DNA of 64,000 nucleotides. Origin: Calvatia gigantea (lineage: Eukaryota > Basidiomycota > Agaricomycetes > Agaricales > Lycoperdaceae). The first letter of the stretch is position 1, and every line of letters begins with the position of its first letter. Where the stretch lies: the NCBI GenBank assembly GCA_025093985.1, contig JACAAK010000009.1, positions 2,294,001-2,358,000 on the forward strand, read 5' to 3'. The translations under genes and the position numbers were made by a program. Below, in pieces: positions 1 through 11,127 of this stretch. The notes below the pieces were generated by a model. It was not told the DNA's origin. It saw nothing but the letters and a program-made list of their open reading frames with translations, and did no database searches.

Positions 1-1357
1 CGTTACGTGAGTGTTTGGTCGCCTCCTTTCTTCACCCATGTCAGGGTAAATTGGCGATCATCAACAATAGATTACAGCAAAGGAAGGACCGGGAATGGGG
101 GAGTAAGGTGCAACTATTATTTGGTGATATGAGATCGCTGGAGATTCCAGAGCTTGCAGATATCCTAATTAGCGAGCTTTTGGGCTCGTTCGGGGACAAC
201 GAGCTTAGTCCCGAATGTTTGGATGGTGCACAGCGGTTTTTGAAACGTAAGTCTGCGGTCGTTATACCCTTCGTCCGGTGTTAACATGTAAATGAATCAG
301 CGACAGGGATATCTATACCTTCGTCATATACCGCGCATTTAGCGCCGTTATCGTCATCGAAATTGTACAACGAAGCAAGAGCAACGAAAACTATGGAATC
401 TCTGGAGACACCATATGTGGTTATGTTCCAGGCAGTGAATATCCTGAGCGGAAACAAGCACCACGCGGACGGGAGGTGTGGTTCGCAAGTTCAGGAGTGT
501 TGGGAGTTTGAGCACCCTAGGAGGGACATTGTCCTTGACGCTAGAGGTAGGCTTGAGTTGTTCCCCCCGACTTCTGGGTCGTTGCAACCCGGGATTAGCT
601 GATACTTCTGTTCGAAGGTCTCCCCCTAACGAATAGTCACAACGTACGATCAGCACGGTTGAGATTCTGGATCCCGCACGCCGGTGTGTTGCAGTGAGTT
701 TGGTTTCGTGATTTACTGGCGTGCGTTATGATTAGTACCTAATTTTTTAATAGTGGTCTGGCGGGTTATTTCGAGGCGGTGTGTTTCTTTTGGGCTTCAA
801 CCTTGTTTCCCCCGATTCATAGGTCGTAGGTACTTTATGGGAGCGTTGGGATCAGCATACATCCACACCGGAAAGATCAGATATCCAAGGATATGTTGAG
901 CTGGTTCCCGTTGTTCTTCCCATTCAAGGTAAATTTTAAAGCCTATCATATGACAACAACTTTGTCAAGTCTAAATATACCTCGACTTCTTCAGGAGCCT
1001 CTCTATCTTCCCAGCAATTCTGAATTGCAGGTGTCAATTTGGCGAATGACGAATGAACGTCAAGTGTGGTACGAGTGGCATGCGGAGTCATTTCTGACAA
1101 TCCCTATCACTCCTGGTAGTCGGGATGAGCTAACCCCACTACATCCTGCAAGTGGACAAAGCATGCACTCACCGCTCAGCATACCGAGTCCCCTTGCCGA
1201 CGAGGAGTCGTTCTTCTCAAATACGAAGACGCCAGTAAGGACTCCGCATCAGCCGCGAAGGAGTTTTACAATAGCGGGACTCGATTATGAGGTCGTCAAA
1301 ATCGGACATACGAATTTGCATAACCCTGGCGGACGGAGTAGTTGGATTGGGTTGTAG
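1..1357 (+). CDS. PRMT5: PRMT5-type protein arginine N-methyltransferase (3' part, 5' end outside window)
   Basis: This is the C-terminal part of a type II arginine methyltransferase of the PRMT5/Skb1/Hsl7 family, which makes symmetric dimethylarginine on histones and splicing proteins. The first exon (to 246) encodes the double-E catalytic loop [15 protein letters not shown], with both invariant glutamates, followed by CLDGAQ. After an intron (247-306) comes [15 protein letters not shown] and then [14 protein letters not shown]. Later exons encode [28 protein letters not shown] and [12 protein letters not shown]. The last exon ends in the family-typical WYEWHAESF and a tail [12 protein letters not shown], before a TAG at 1355-1357. 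An insertion of about 50 residues rich in Pro and Ser separates WYEW from that tail. The S-adenosylmethionine-binding GxGRG motif must lie upstream of the window. Family assignment is secure; two or three internal splice sites between 560 and 890 are approximate. Confidence 0.93.
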
Positions 1358-1884
1358 AAGGATCTAGTTCTACCGGAACAGCAGAATCGCGAGTGAGAGG
1401 GGAGGGGGTGGGTGAATTCGGTGAATTTTATACGCCACGTCCTGTCCTGGTACTTCTCCCGTCACAATAAGAGAAGTGATGAGACTATATATATGCCTGT
1501 GCATTTGCCGAAGAACACTGGTTGGAGGCAAACCTTTTAATCGTGTCGGGGTTCGTGCTTGCTCAATTCAGTCAAAAGATGACATTAGGCCCCTCGTTGG
1601 TATAGCGCCCTGTTTTTTTAGGGTTCTATTTTACCAAGCGTCAGTTTTCCTGGGATTAATGTTAAAATTTGGGTTTCGTTTGTGATGGTGGAAGGGCTGA
1701 CCAAGAGACTGGTGGAGCGGCGTGACAGGCCAACGACACGTACTAAAACCATCGCCCCCTTTGTGTCTTGGTTTACTTAAAACCGCCACCTTCGCTTCCA
1801 CACTCCTTTATTTCCAGCCACATCCTAAGGCCCTCACGCACGCGTCGCACTCATTCTTTACGCCCAACTTCGAGTCTTTTCATC
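1358..1884. other. Intergenic, 3' of the PRMT5-like gene and 5' of the GPI-protein gene
   Basis: About 530 bases without a supportable gene. The right part, from about 1770, is rich in C and T and looks like the promoter and 5' leader of the next gene. Short open frames here do not resemble proteins. Confidence 0.6.
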
Positions 1885-2891
1885 ATGAAGTCTATTGTCG
1901 CCGCTGCCCTCGCCCTCACCTACGCGCAATTCGCGTTTGGCTTCACGGTCAACACGCCGTAAGTGTTTCGAACAGTTGACCTCTGGTTTCCTGACTGAGC
2001 GTTCTTAATAGCACGAACGTTGTACAATGTCGTGAGCATACAACGCCTTACGGCGCTTGGTGTTAGAGCTAAAATTTTCCGACTTAGAGCCTATCCTGAT
2101 TACGTGGGCCGATGGAACTCCCCCGTACTTCCCGTCTATCATTCCAGGTATAATTCGTTCGTGATTACGCTTCTGACTGGGCGACTGACAGCGCATATAC
2201 TTAGGTGGACAACCCTCTGCGCCCGCAGTAAGTCCTGCAGGGCCCTGAATACCTTTCTGGGTATTTTAACTGACTTTTTTGGGTTATAAAGTTGAAGAAT
2301 TTCGAGACGACTAAAGACCAGAGTCTGACATGGGTTGTTGACGTTGGAGGCAGCATGTAGGTGTTAGTATGCGGGTGGTGATGCGGTTTGCTGACTGTGC
2401 ATTAGTACTATTGCGCTCAAGGACAGCACTGGAGCCACAGCCTACACGGATATTGTGAACGTCCAAAGTGGTTCTGATACGAGGTGAGTTTCACGCGTGT
2501 TTTCGGCATTTTCTCTGAAGTTTGACTGCGCATATAATTAGCTGCACGGGCGGTGGTTCCTCTACTGGTGCAGTTTCAGCTCCAGCTTCGGCCCCAGCTG
2601 TCTCTGGTGCCTCTTCTGCTCCTGCTGGCTCAACCGCCCCCCCTGCCGCTGTTAGCGGAGCTAAACCCACAACTGCTCCAGCCCCGGCGTCGTGAGTATT
2701 GATTGTTTAGATGTGTTGTAGACTTTGATATTGAAAGTTCGCACAGTAACGCCCCAGCCTCCGCTCGTCCTAATGTTACTGGTTCCCAGGCCGCTGCTGC
2801 TTCTGCGAGGCCATCGAGCGGCGCTGTCCGTACCTCTGTTACGTATGGTCTCGCTGGTGTTCTGGCCGCTGTTGGTGTTACGCTCATTTAG
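1885..2891 (+). CDS. Secreted GPI-anchored Ser/Ala/Pro-rich protein, Kre9/Knh1-like
   Basis: The start at 1885 opens a signal peptide (MKSIVAAALALTYAQFAFG) followed directly by FTVNTP, the usual mature N-terminus of the basidiomycete Kre9/Knh1-type family. Small exons then encode TNVVQC, GTPPYFPSIIPG, LKNFETTKDQSLTWVVDVG and TIALKDSTGATAYTDIV, which fit the beta-sandwich core of that family. From about 2545 the protein becomes a Ser/Ala/Pro-rich stalk. It ends in a hydrophobic tail (VTYGLAGVLAAVGVTLI) expected of a GPI-anchor signal. Five or so introns of roughly 50-65 bases interrupt it. Proteins like this sit at the cell surface or wall; a role in wall assembly is inferred from the family name only. 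Internal splice sites are approximate, while the two ends are clear. Confidence 0.8.
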
Positions 2892-3357
2892 ACTACAGTT
2901 TTTCCCTTTAAATACCATTCTACTTTTTTCTTTTGGACAGCATTATTAAGTACCATTTGTTAATTATACCACTATTGCCTCGGTTTGAAAATGAAGTGAG
3001 AGTCTGAGTCCGCGCTTTGATTCTCAAGTAGATGCCATCCAAATGAGGGTGGCGTAGATACGTAGCTAGTTCTAGACTATCGTCCCCCACGTCTTAGATC
3101 TTAGATGCTGCTGGAATAGGACATAAACACGTGACCAAACGCGTCAGAAGCTGGACCACGTGAATGGCGAAAGAAGCAAGAAATTCCTTTTTTTATCGAC
3201 CCTCGTGGAAGCGACGGACTTTGGGTTGAGTACGCTCTTCCTTAACACCCAACACCAAGCCACGGTCGTTGGCTGTGTTCTCTTCGTTCTCCCACTATAT
3301 CCTATTCTATCTATTCCCCCCTCTATACACTCCTTTCTTCATTAATTATCATCCACC
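2892..3357. other. Intergenic, promoter of the acidic CaaX protein gene
   Basis: About 470 bases with no coding signal. The last 100 bases before 3358 are C/T-rich, as in many basidiomycete promoters. The start context is CCACCATG, close to a strong eukaryotic initiation context. Confidence 0.55.
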
Positions 3358-6300
3358 ATGACAACCGTCGAGAATCATCCGGTCCCCACCACTGTTCTGC
3401 CGATAACCACTGTCGATGGCGCCATTGTCGCCGCTCCACCACAAACTCCTGCTGTTGACGCGTTGGATCCCCACGTGGAGGAGGACCAGCGACCCGACTC
3501 TACGACTACCCAATTACCAGCCGACGACGATGCTACGTCGCCACCGGAAGTAACTAGACTTCCACCAGACCAACTTGTGTGTATTCTCGTTGCCTTAGCT
3601 TGATTCAGACGTGGATTTACACTAAATCATATACTTAGGATATTGTTGCGGATACTTTATTTGAAGCTAAGAAGCTTATGGATACGACTGGGCCAGCGAT
3701 TGCCAACGATGGAGGCAATGGCTCGAAGGCTAAGGAGCAAGAGGATGCTGCTACGATACATGCAAAGGATTCGACCGCCGATACCAACATCTCCGATGCC
3801 ACTACTGTTGTGGCCGAGCATGTAAGCTGTAACGATGTTGGGTATATGCTCTCCCTGGAGGCTAATATCGGGTCGTGTGCACAGGAGACCGAGGATACCC
3901 TGAAAGACGACGTTAGGAATGATACCCAATACGAGGGCGTTGGCGCTACTCTCACTGAGGAAACTCCTATCGGTTCGGTTGCTGTGAGTATTCTTGTTAT
4001 TGTGACTGTCATTCTTGTCCACCTCATATTGCGTCACTCCCAAGTCTCATGACACCGTAACCGAAGTGAACCCTGGCGCTGAGGAAGCTCCTCCGACTGC
4101 GGAGATATCAACTTCTGTGAGTATCTAATACGGGCGATTTTCGTTCGTATCACTTGATATTCAACCCCTATGTTGAAGGAGAGCGAGCCTGCTGCAGGGT
4201 CCGTCCCTAAAGATGACCCTATCGTTTCCACGGCTGAAGGGGTATGTGATTAGATAAAATTAGTTGTTTTATTCTCATCAAACTCGAATCTCATTTAGAA
4301 CGAGACGCCCATCATGGGGCCGGGACCAAATGAAGCCGTTCAGGTAATTCCAAAACACGGTTTCCTTGATATTCATTTTTCGCTGATTGCATACGTCGAA
4401 GCCTGAAGCAGACGAGACATCCAACCTTCCTGAGGTCACACCAACCACAGACAGTGTTCAGCTCAACGATGGACAGACTAGTCCTGGGATTGATGAAGTT
4501 AACAGCATTGACAACACTGATCACAAGACCGAAATTGAGGAGGAGCCGACTGGAGCCGAAGATCAGGTTGTTGTGTCTCCACAAGAGGTGGATGACGAAG
4601 GACAGGTTGCGGGGATCACAATCGAAGCCCCCGAAGGGGAGCAGACTGAAGTTGAGCAACCAAGTCCTGCTGTGCGGATCGAGGGAGCGGAGAATGGTTC
4701 TGTCGGGGCGCCAATTCATGATTCACTCAACGTTGAGGAAAATTCTATTGCAGTCGAAATTGTCGCCCCCACCCCTGCGCTAGCCGAGGACCTCGACCTA
4801 GAAGCGTCTGACGCAGAAGGTGCCATGATACAGTCGGAAGATTTTTCGGTGCCGGGCGCCACGGCCGGAGAGGAATTGGGGTTTACGAGTACGGTGACAC
4901 CTCACCCCGAACCTGAAGTTGATGTTTCGTTGACCACGGTCGAGGATCGTACCGTTGTGCAGGAGGAGGTTGGGGAAGGTGGTGTCGTCGTTGATGCACT
5001 TGTTGTTGAAGCCCCTTGTAATGCCGAGGACGATGTGCCCACCCCAACTGCAGCTGTGATCCCTGTTGAAGTTATTGACGGGCCCCACGATTCTAAAGAA
5101 GCCACCGAGGCTAAAGAGACATCTCCTGAGATCGTGTCCGTCGTTGAAGAGAAACCCAAAGTTGATACTTCCGCAGCTGAAACCGCGGCTGTTGCCAATC
5201 TCACCCTCGAGACTTCCGCGGAAACTGTCAAGGACGAGCCCGCTGCCGAAGAAGCTGCCCCCACACCCGTTCCTGACGAGCAACCTAGTCGAGCTGCCCA
5301 CTCCTGAGGCTCATGCTGAAGCCGTTCCTGTCCCCGAAACTTCTGCTGAGGAGGTCCCCGATACCGACAAGTCGGTTATCGCTCCCGAGTTTGAGATTCC
5401 CGTTGTAGAGGAGACGCCTGTAGTTGAAGAAATTGCACCTACTGAAGAATCGGTTGAACCCAAGGAGGTTGAGGAGCAGAGAGAGGTCGCCGTCGAGGCT
5501 ACTCCCAATGCCGAGGAGCCTCCCGTCGAAAATATCCAGGCTATCGAGGAACCTGTAGTCGAGGTGGTTCCCGAAACACAGGAGGTTGAGGCTCAGGTCT
5601 TGGGAGAGGGAGTAACGGAATCTGTCGAAGAACAAACAGCCGCTATCGAACCCTCAGTACCAGAAGTGCCAACCGCTCAGGAGGAAAGCAAGCCTGCTGC
5701 CTTGGATGAAGATGCACCTTCCGCCCGGAAAGCCACTGAGCAGGTACCAGTGCCAGAAGAATCGGCAACGGACAACGTTGATTTCGAGGAGGCGGAACCT
5801 GCTATCAGTGAAGAGCCTGCAAAGGTCTCCGCACCGGAACCTCTAGCCGCAGAGGAGATTGTTGAAGAGGTGAATGCTAGTGAAGGGGCTGTTGTAGAGG
5901 AACCAGCCGAAGGAGAGGTCGCTGGGGAAGAGCTCATCACTGAACCTGCCGTACTTAATGAGGCTGTTCCTGCAGCTAGCCTTGCAGAGTCACCTGAGCC
6001 GGCTGCTACCTGTGGTGTAGTCGAGGAGGCCACCGCCGAGAAAGGAGAATCTGCGATGACGAACGAAGGAGTTTCAAACCCCGAACCCGTTCTTGAGGCT
6101 CTTGCTTTTTCACAGCCTGAGATAGCTGTTGAGGGGCCGATTGTCGAGGAAAAGGCAACCGATGAGCCCACCCTTGAGGACCCTGTTCCTGTTGAGGAGA
6201 ATCCAACTGGGGGACCCGTTGCTGAAACGGTGACAGAGGATAAAGCTGTTGAGGAAGCGATAGTCGCAGATGCCGTTGTACAGCCAGTCGGTGAAGAACC

Positions 6301-8858
6301 TGCCGAAGTCCCCGATGTAGAGATTCCGACTCCCTTCGAGGAGCCTGCGAGCTTGCCGACCGAATCCGTCGTTGAAGAGGAATCTGCCGCGGAATTGCCA
6401 GCCGCATCTGATGAACTCAGTGTGCAGGAGGGTTTTGCGGCTGAGGAAAAATCATTTGAAGAGGGCGTGTACGCTGAAGAAGAGGAACTCCAAATACCTG
6501 TTTCTGAGGAACCAGTCAATCCTGAAGTCCCTTGCCCGAACGCCGTGGAATCCGCTGATGTGGATAAACGCGCGACCGAAATTGATGCCCTTGGTGAGAC
6601 CGCTGATCCAGTGCCAGTTGAGAAACGGGCTCCTTCAGATGTCGTTGAATCTAGTGGAGAACCCTCTCTGGACGATTCTCTCGTCGAAAACGGGATTCCT
6701 GCAGGTGGTACGATAACTGAGACGGTTGCCGTGCCCGAAGTTATTGTGGAGGGGGAAAAGGATTCTGACGTCTTTGATGAGTTCGTCGTTAAGGATACTC
6801 CAGTTGCCGAAGTGGAAGCCGTTGAAGGAACGGTTAACCCAGAGAGACCTACTCTTGACATCCCAGAAGATACACCCCACGCTGAACGGCCTAAATCGCC
6901 ATGGACGCCTTCCTTCCAAGTTACTACTATTGGTCAGGGTGCGTCACTTCCTCCTGATGAAGATATCCCCGTCCTATCTCCCAACAATGATGTCGAAGAA
7001 GCCAAGGACGTCCCTCTTGCGCAACCAGCCATCATAGTTGAACCAACGGAAGCCAGTGCTGACGAAGTGCAAGCTCCAGCTGAGCAGGTAAGCAGTGTAT
7101 GTATTTATAGTCTACCTCGATATTCAACATTTCGACAGACTGGCGAACCGGAATCAACCTCTTTGTCATGGACTCCTTCCTACTCTGTTCATTCACAAGG
7201 CAGCCCAAGTCCCACGCATGCATCCCTCGAGCCTGAAACTCATGCTGTGGACAATACTCAGAGCGAAGTCCCTTCGACAAATGGCGAAAGTGCTGTGGTA
7301 CCTGAAGAGACCATAATAACGGCAGACAAGGAAACTGAGCCGTCCATGGACACCGAGATCATAGAACCCCAGCCTGTAACAGAAGAGGGACCCAAGACTG
7401 ACCACCCTCAGATCACGGATGATTCCGAACCTCCACATGAGCCCCAGACAATGGCATTTGTCGTTCCTGCGGTCGAAGAGCCGGAGACACGGATTGAAGC
7501 TCCCGCACAAGAGGAAGGACAAGACAAAGGATCTGTGCCCCCGCATGCTACGGCCGTTAAGGAAGTGAGTAGGTTAAATACCCCCTTGCTCTAAACTAAC
7601 CAAATAAACCACATCAGACTTTTGTCGAGGATCCTTCATCTTTGACGCCTCCCACAGAGCAGGATCGCCCAGCCTCACCATCCTGGGTCCCCTCCTACTC
7701 CGTTAGCAGGCAAGGCAGTCCCTTGCCCCAGCAATCTTCGTTACCAATTATCGATGCCTACATCCCCGAACCCGAACTTGCCTCCGATCCTACCCCTGCC
7801 CGGGATGGCGTGGTGTCAAATGATGAAAGTGTGCAGGAGGACATTCTTTTCGCACCTCCAACCGTTGCCGTAAACGACACGCAACCGGAGGGTGTCAAAA
7901 AAGACGCCCTGATTGAGGAGGACCGTCCGTCGACCCCGTGGACACCGAGCTATTCCGTCACCCACCAGGGAACTGATATCACAAAGGAAACCCGAATTGA
8001 GTCACTTACCCCGCCTGACCAACCCAAAGAACCTGAGCCTCAAGTGAGCAATCGACCCATTACTGATGACCACCATTAATGTTACCCGTAGCTGAGGCGT
8101 TCTTTATCTGAAGAAATGGAGGGGTCTTCCGCCTTCTCACCAACAGCTCTAATTGGGGCTGGTGTTGCTGGAGACGCTGCCGTTCTCGCGGCTTCTGCAA
8201 CCTTCGGAGGATCGAAAGATACCCAATATGATAGGGATACTAAACTCAAGCGAAGTGAGAATACGTCAGAGGAACCTACCAGAGCCACCCTAGAGGAAGA
8301 AAATTCATTACACTACGATAAGGAGCTCAAACGCTGGGTCAACAAGGTAACACTTCCCACTTCCCTCCACAGATCCAAAAATGAACCTGCTGCAAACGGA
8401 AAGGCCGAGACCCTATCCGAGCCTCTGCAAGACAAAATCTTCCCCACCGTTGAAATCCCCGGCGATGCCACTAAGTAAGCTCTTCTTTTATTAAGTACTC
8501 AATGTTAACCTAACCACGCCACCGCCATATTAGCCTCAACACTACTCTCCTCCCTCCCCTTGACGAGAACAATGCATTGGATACAACCACCCCCCTCTCC
8601 CCTGAATCTTCCCCAATCTTATCCCGCAAACGCCTCGAATCCACAACTTCCTCACGACTTTTCCCCGGTGGATGGTTCTCTAACACATCCCAAATCCCCA
8701 ATGAGCGCACATCTCTTGAGGTGGCTGAAGGTGTTTTTTCCGGTGTAAAACAGGGCACGACAGTCGAAGATACACTCCCATCTCCTGCTGTTGACCCAAT
8801 AACACCCGTCCGCGAACACTCCAGTTCGGATAAAAGGAGGTGGTGCATCATCATGTGA
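3358..8858 (+). CDS. Very long acidic Val/Glu/Pro-rich protein with WTPSYSV repeats and a C-terminal CaaX box; function unknown
   Basis: I do not recognise this gene as a named family. The N-terminal exon (3358-3576) is followed by several short exons to about 4390, a single long exon region of some 3 kb to 7564, then exons 7618-8043, 8092-8475 and 8534-8858. The product, roughly 1,600 residues, is dominated by Glu, Val, Pro, Ala and Ser (runs like VEEPVVEV), so it should be acidic and largely disordered. Four copies of a Trp-centred motif, W-[TV]-P-S-[YF]-x-V followed by QG, have their Trp codons at 6902, 7169, 7684 and 7939. Near the C-terminus is NSLHYDKELKRWVNK, which resembles a short conserved segment in the C-terminal region of fungal Sec16; no Sec16 central domain is present. 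The protein ends KRRWCIIM, a good CaaX farnesylation signal after basic residues, so membrane attachment is likely. The frame changes between 5227 and 5308 without a strong intron (see findings). An intron at 7088-7138 is a stop-free multiple of three. Confidence 0.75.
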
Positions 8859-9164
8859 AGTAGATGGACTATTCCTTGTCTATGACCCCATATCTCTACC
8901 CTTCTGTCTTTTATCTTTACGATTGTTATGGCTGCGACGAATCCAGCCCATATGTGGGCCAGCATTGTTTCCCTTTCTAATCTCATTGGTATGCATACCC
9001 ATTTGATATCTTGGAAATTGAGTAGCCTATTACCACCGTAATATCCATCAAGCTTTGTGAGGAATTATCATTGGAAAGCCTGCCCGGTTGAACATCACCC
9101 CTTCCTGAGCTGAATATGTTGTAGGGATAGGTATATATAATACATTGGGTTGAATGTATAACAA
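8859..9164. other. Intergenic, 3' flank of the CaaX gene and 5' flank of the tRNA
   Basis: Presumed 3' untranslated region followed by the tRNA 5' flank. A TATA-like run (GTATATATAATAC) lies at 9131-9143, about 20-35 bases upstream of the tRNA. No gene seen. Confidence 0.5.
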
Positions 9165-9253
9165 CCGACCTTAGCTCAGTTGGAAGAGCGTCAGACTGTA
9201 ATTGGTTACCCTAGAACATCTGAATGTCGCCTGTTCGAGCCAGGCAGGTCGGA
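9165..9253 (+). tRNA. tRNA-Tyr (anticodon GTA) with an intron
   Basis: The acceptor stem pairs CCGACCT (9165-9171) with AGGTCGG (9246-9252), followed by discriminator A. The D arm has GCTC/GAGC. The anticodon stem pairs TCAGA (9191-9195) with TCTGA (9219-9223), and the anticodon GTA is at 9198-9200. The T arm is GCCTG-TTCGAGC-CAGGC. A 16-base intron (9202-9217) sits one base 3' of the anticodon, the standard place for eukaryotic nuclear tRNA introns; tRNA-Tyr genes nearly always carry one. It would be removed by the tRNA-splicing endonuclease, whose Sen54 subunit is encoded at 28.5-30.1 kb in this same window. Confidence 0.97.
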
Positions 9254-9270
9254 CTGGCGTAGAATATACC

Positions 9271-9288
9271 TTTTTTTCTCTTTTTTTT
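9271..9288 (+). terminator. RNA polymerase III terminator of the tRNA-Tyr gene
   Basis: Two T-runs, of seven (9271-9277) and eight (9281-9288) residues, begin 17 bases after the tRNA 3' end, as expected for Pol III termination. Confidence 0.85.
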
Positions 9289-9678
9289 CTCCTTGGGCAA
9301 ATTATAGCAGCTATCATTATATTTTCATTATTCTTGTCATAAACATCATAAATAACAAGACAAGAGGACAGGGCTCGTTTACAAAGGAAGAAGGAAAAGA
9401 GGAAAGTTACAAAGCAAACAAAATGAAGGGGATCCAGAAGACTTGACCCCAAATGCATCCCAATCGCTTGTACACCCGCGGCAAGTTGATAAGAATAATG
9501 GAAGGTAGAACAGAAACCAAAAACCTCTGCTCAGTGGACAGCCGGCCTACTAAGAAAATGAAGGAAATTGAAACATCCAGCAAAAGACATACGAAGTTAT
9601 GTTTCCTTATCACAGGAAATTAGGGAGCATCGATCTGCGAATACATAATTAGGACTAAACCGACAACTAAAAAAAAAC
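9289..9678. other. Intergenic between tRNA-Tyr and the 3' end of the Bqt4-like gene
   Basis: About 390 bases, A-rich on the + strand, with no convincing coding frame. It probably contains the 3' untranslated region of the minus-strand Bqt4-like gene. Confidence 0.5.
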
Positions 9679-11127
9679 TCACATCGCGCCCATGCCTACT
9701 GCAAAAGCAGCAACACCCCAAGCAAAGGACCGCGTCCGGGGTTCCAGCTGGAATCCTACTCGACGGTTTGTCGCAATGGCGCGTTCGCCGACTTCGGGCT
9801 CTTTGAAATCGAAGTGATATCCAGGTTCATCCTCGTCTCTTTCCCTCTTCTTTGATCCTGAAGCTGAGGCCGAGGGGTCACCGTCTGCCGCCTCCTCCAC
9901 TTCCTCGCCATCTCCCTCCTCTTGGGTTTGCCTGGCCTGCTCTGCCTCCTGCTCTGCTGCAGCCCGTTGTGCCTTGAGATCTGCAATCAATTTCTTCTGC
10001 TCACGAACGTCCTGCTCATGCAATTCCTCCGCTGCGACTTGTTCAATCTTGTCCCCTTCTTCCTCAACGACGGTCTTGTCGGACGATGGGGTGGTTTGTT
10101 CAACTCGCTTTTTGGGCGACCGCACTGGCGTATTGATAGCTGTTCCATTTGAAATTGGTTTCGTGGCGGGGTTCTTGGCATGATTAGATCGTCGCAAAGG
10201 ACCTTTCAGGGGAGAAGAGTCGGAAGCTGGAGGGGCTGGTGAGCTCTCCTTCCGACGCTTTGGTGGATTGGGTTGGGCGACGGTCGGTGAAGTAGGCAAC
10301 GACTTGGTAGTTGAACGGGCAGGCGTCATAGACACAGCAATACTTCGAGATGTGGTCGTTGTTGAGGGATGCGCACCACCTGCGTTTGTCGTTATCGAAG
10401 CTTTAGACGCTTGGTTGGACAGGGTAGTGGACACAGCGATGGTGCTTCTGTTCCCATCAGCTGTGGTTATCGTCGCTGCCGATGAAGCAGCAGCAGCCCT
10501 AGCTGACTTCTTGTAAGTAGTATTGGGATCGGGTTGCGCATCAACGACAATCTTGATCAACGGCGCCAACCCATACTGATCTGCTATCTCTACCGCGAGC
10601 GCTGGGCTCACCCAGGTGCCAGCAAGACGGGTGATGTGGGTCTCTCTGCTTGAACCGTTGTTGCCGGACAAATCGTAGTTATCTTTGACCCACTGCAGTT
10701 CGGCTCTCTCCTCCAGCTCACCCGCAAGTGGGAAGGCGGCACGGAACATAGTCGTTAGGCTGACGGCCTCTGTATCAAAACGGCGCAGGATAAATGCGTG
10801 GCCGTTTTCCTGGCAAATGTGAGATTCAATAATGAGGAATATGACCTGAGGCTGAGCAGCGCACTGTTGGGGTCTCGACTTTCAAGCGGCCGACCTGCGG
10901 TCGATCAGTGAGTCATATTTAAATCGCGACAGACACAGACACGCACAAGAATCTCCCTGCCCTGACAGTTGAGCATCTGGTACTTGACCTGCGGAGGCGG
11001 ACTCGACTCGACTGTAAAATTAACTAAATTAGCGGTAAAAATGAGGCCAAGATTGAATAAACATACGGATACGTTTAATCTTTGGGTTCGCATGCCTTAA
11101 TGGTAGCTGTGGTCTGGTCATTGTCAT
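9679..11127 (-). CDS. bqt4: Bqt4-like inner nuclear membrane protein with APSES/KilA-N-type domain
   Basis: Four exons. Exon 1 starts at 11127 or, two codons in, at 11121 (MTRPQLPLRHANPKIK). Exon 2 (10947-11011) encodes PPPQVKYQMLNCQGREIL. Exon 3 (10865-10894) is only 30 bases (VGRLKVETPT). Exon 4 (9679-10809) begins ENGHAFILRRFDTEAVSLTT and continues MFRAAFPLAGE, then RLAGTWVSPALAVEIADQYG. Together these form the APSES/KilA-N-like fold typical of Bqt4, which tethers telomeres to the nuclear envelope in fission yeast. The middle is a disordered Ser/Thr/Pro-rich linker with a basic PPKRRK patch and then a Glu/Gln/Ala coiled coil. The C-terminus is a short hydrophobic anchor (FAWGVAAFAVGMGAM), as expected for a tail-anchored nuclear-membrane protein. 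Use of the HSL-like APSES fold for DNA binding is not implied. The exact exon 1 donor (two GT sites, same phase) is unsettled. Confidence 0.88.

Noticed and set aside
5677..6861. Long minus-strand open frame (394 residues, Ser/Thr-rich) opposite the acidic gene
   Set aside because: It mirrors the low-complexity GAG/GTT/GAA-type coding sequence on the plus strand. It has no start context, motif or intron logic of its own.
8343..8368. GTAACA...CCACAG stretch in the acidic gene that looks like an intron
   Set aside because: It is only 26 bases, too short for splicing here, and removing it would break the reading frame that continues to the next exon.
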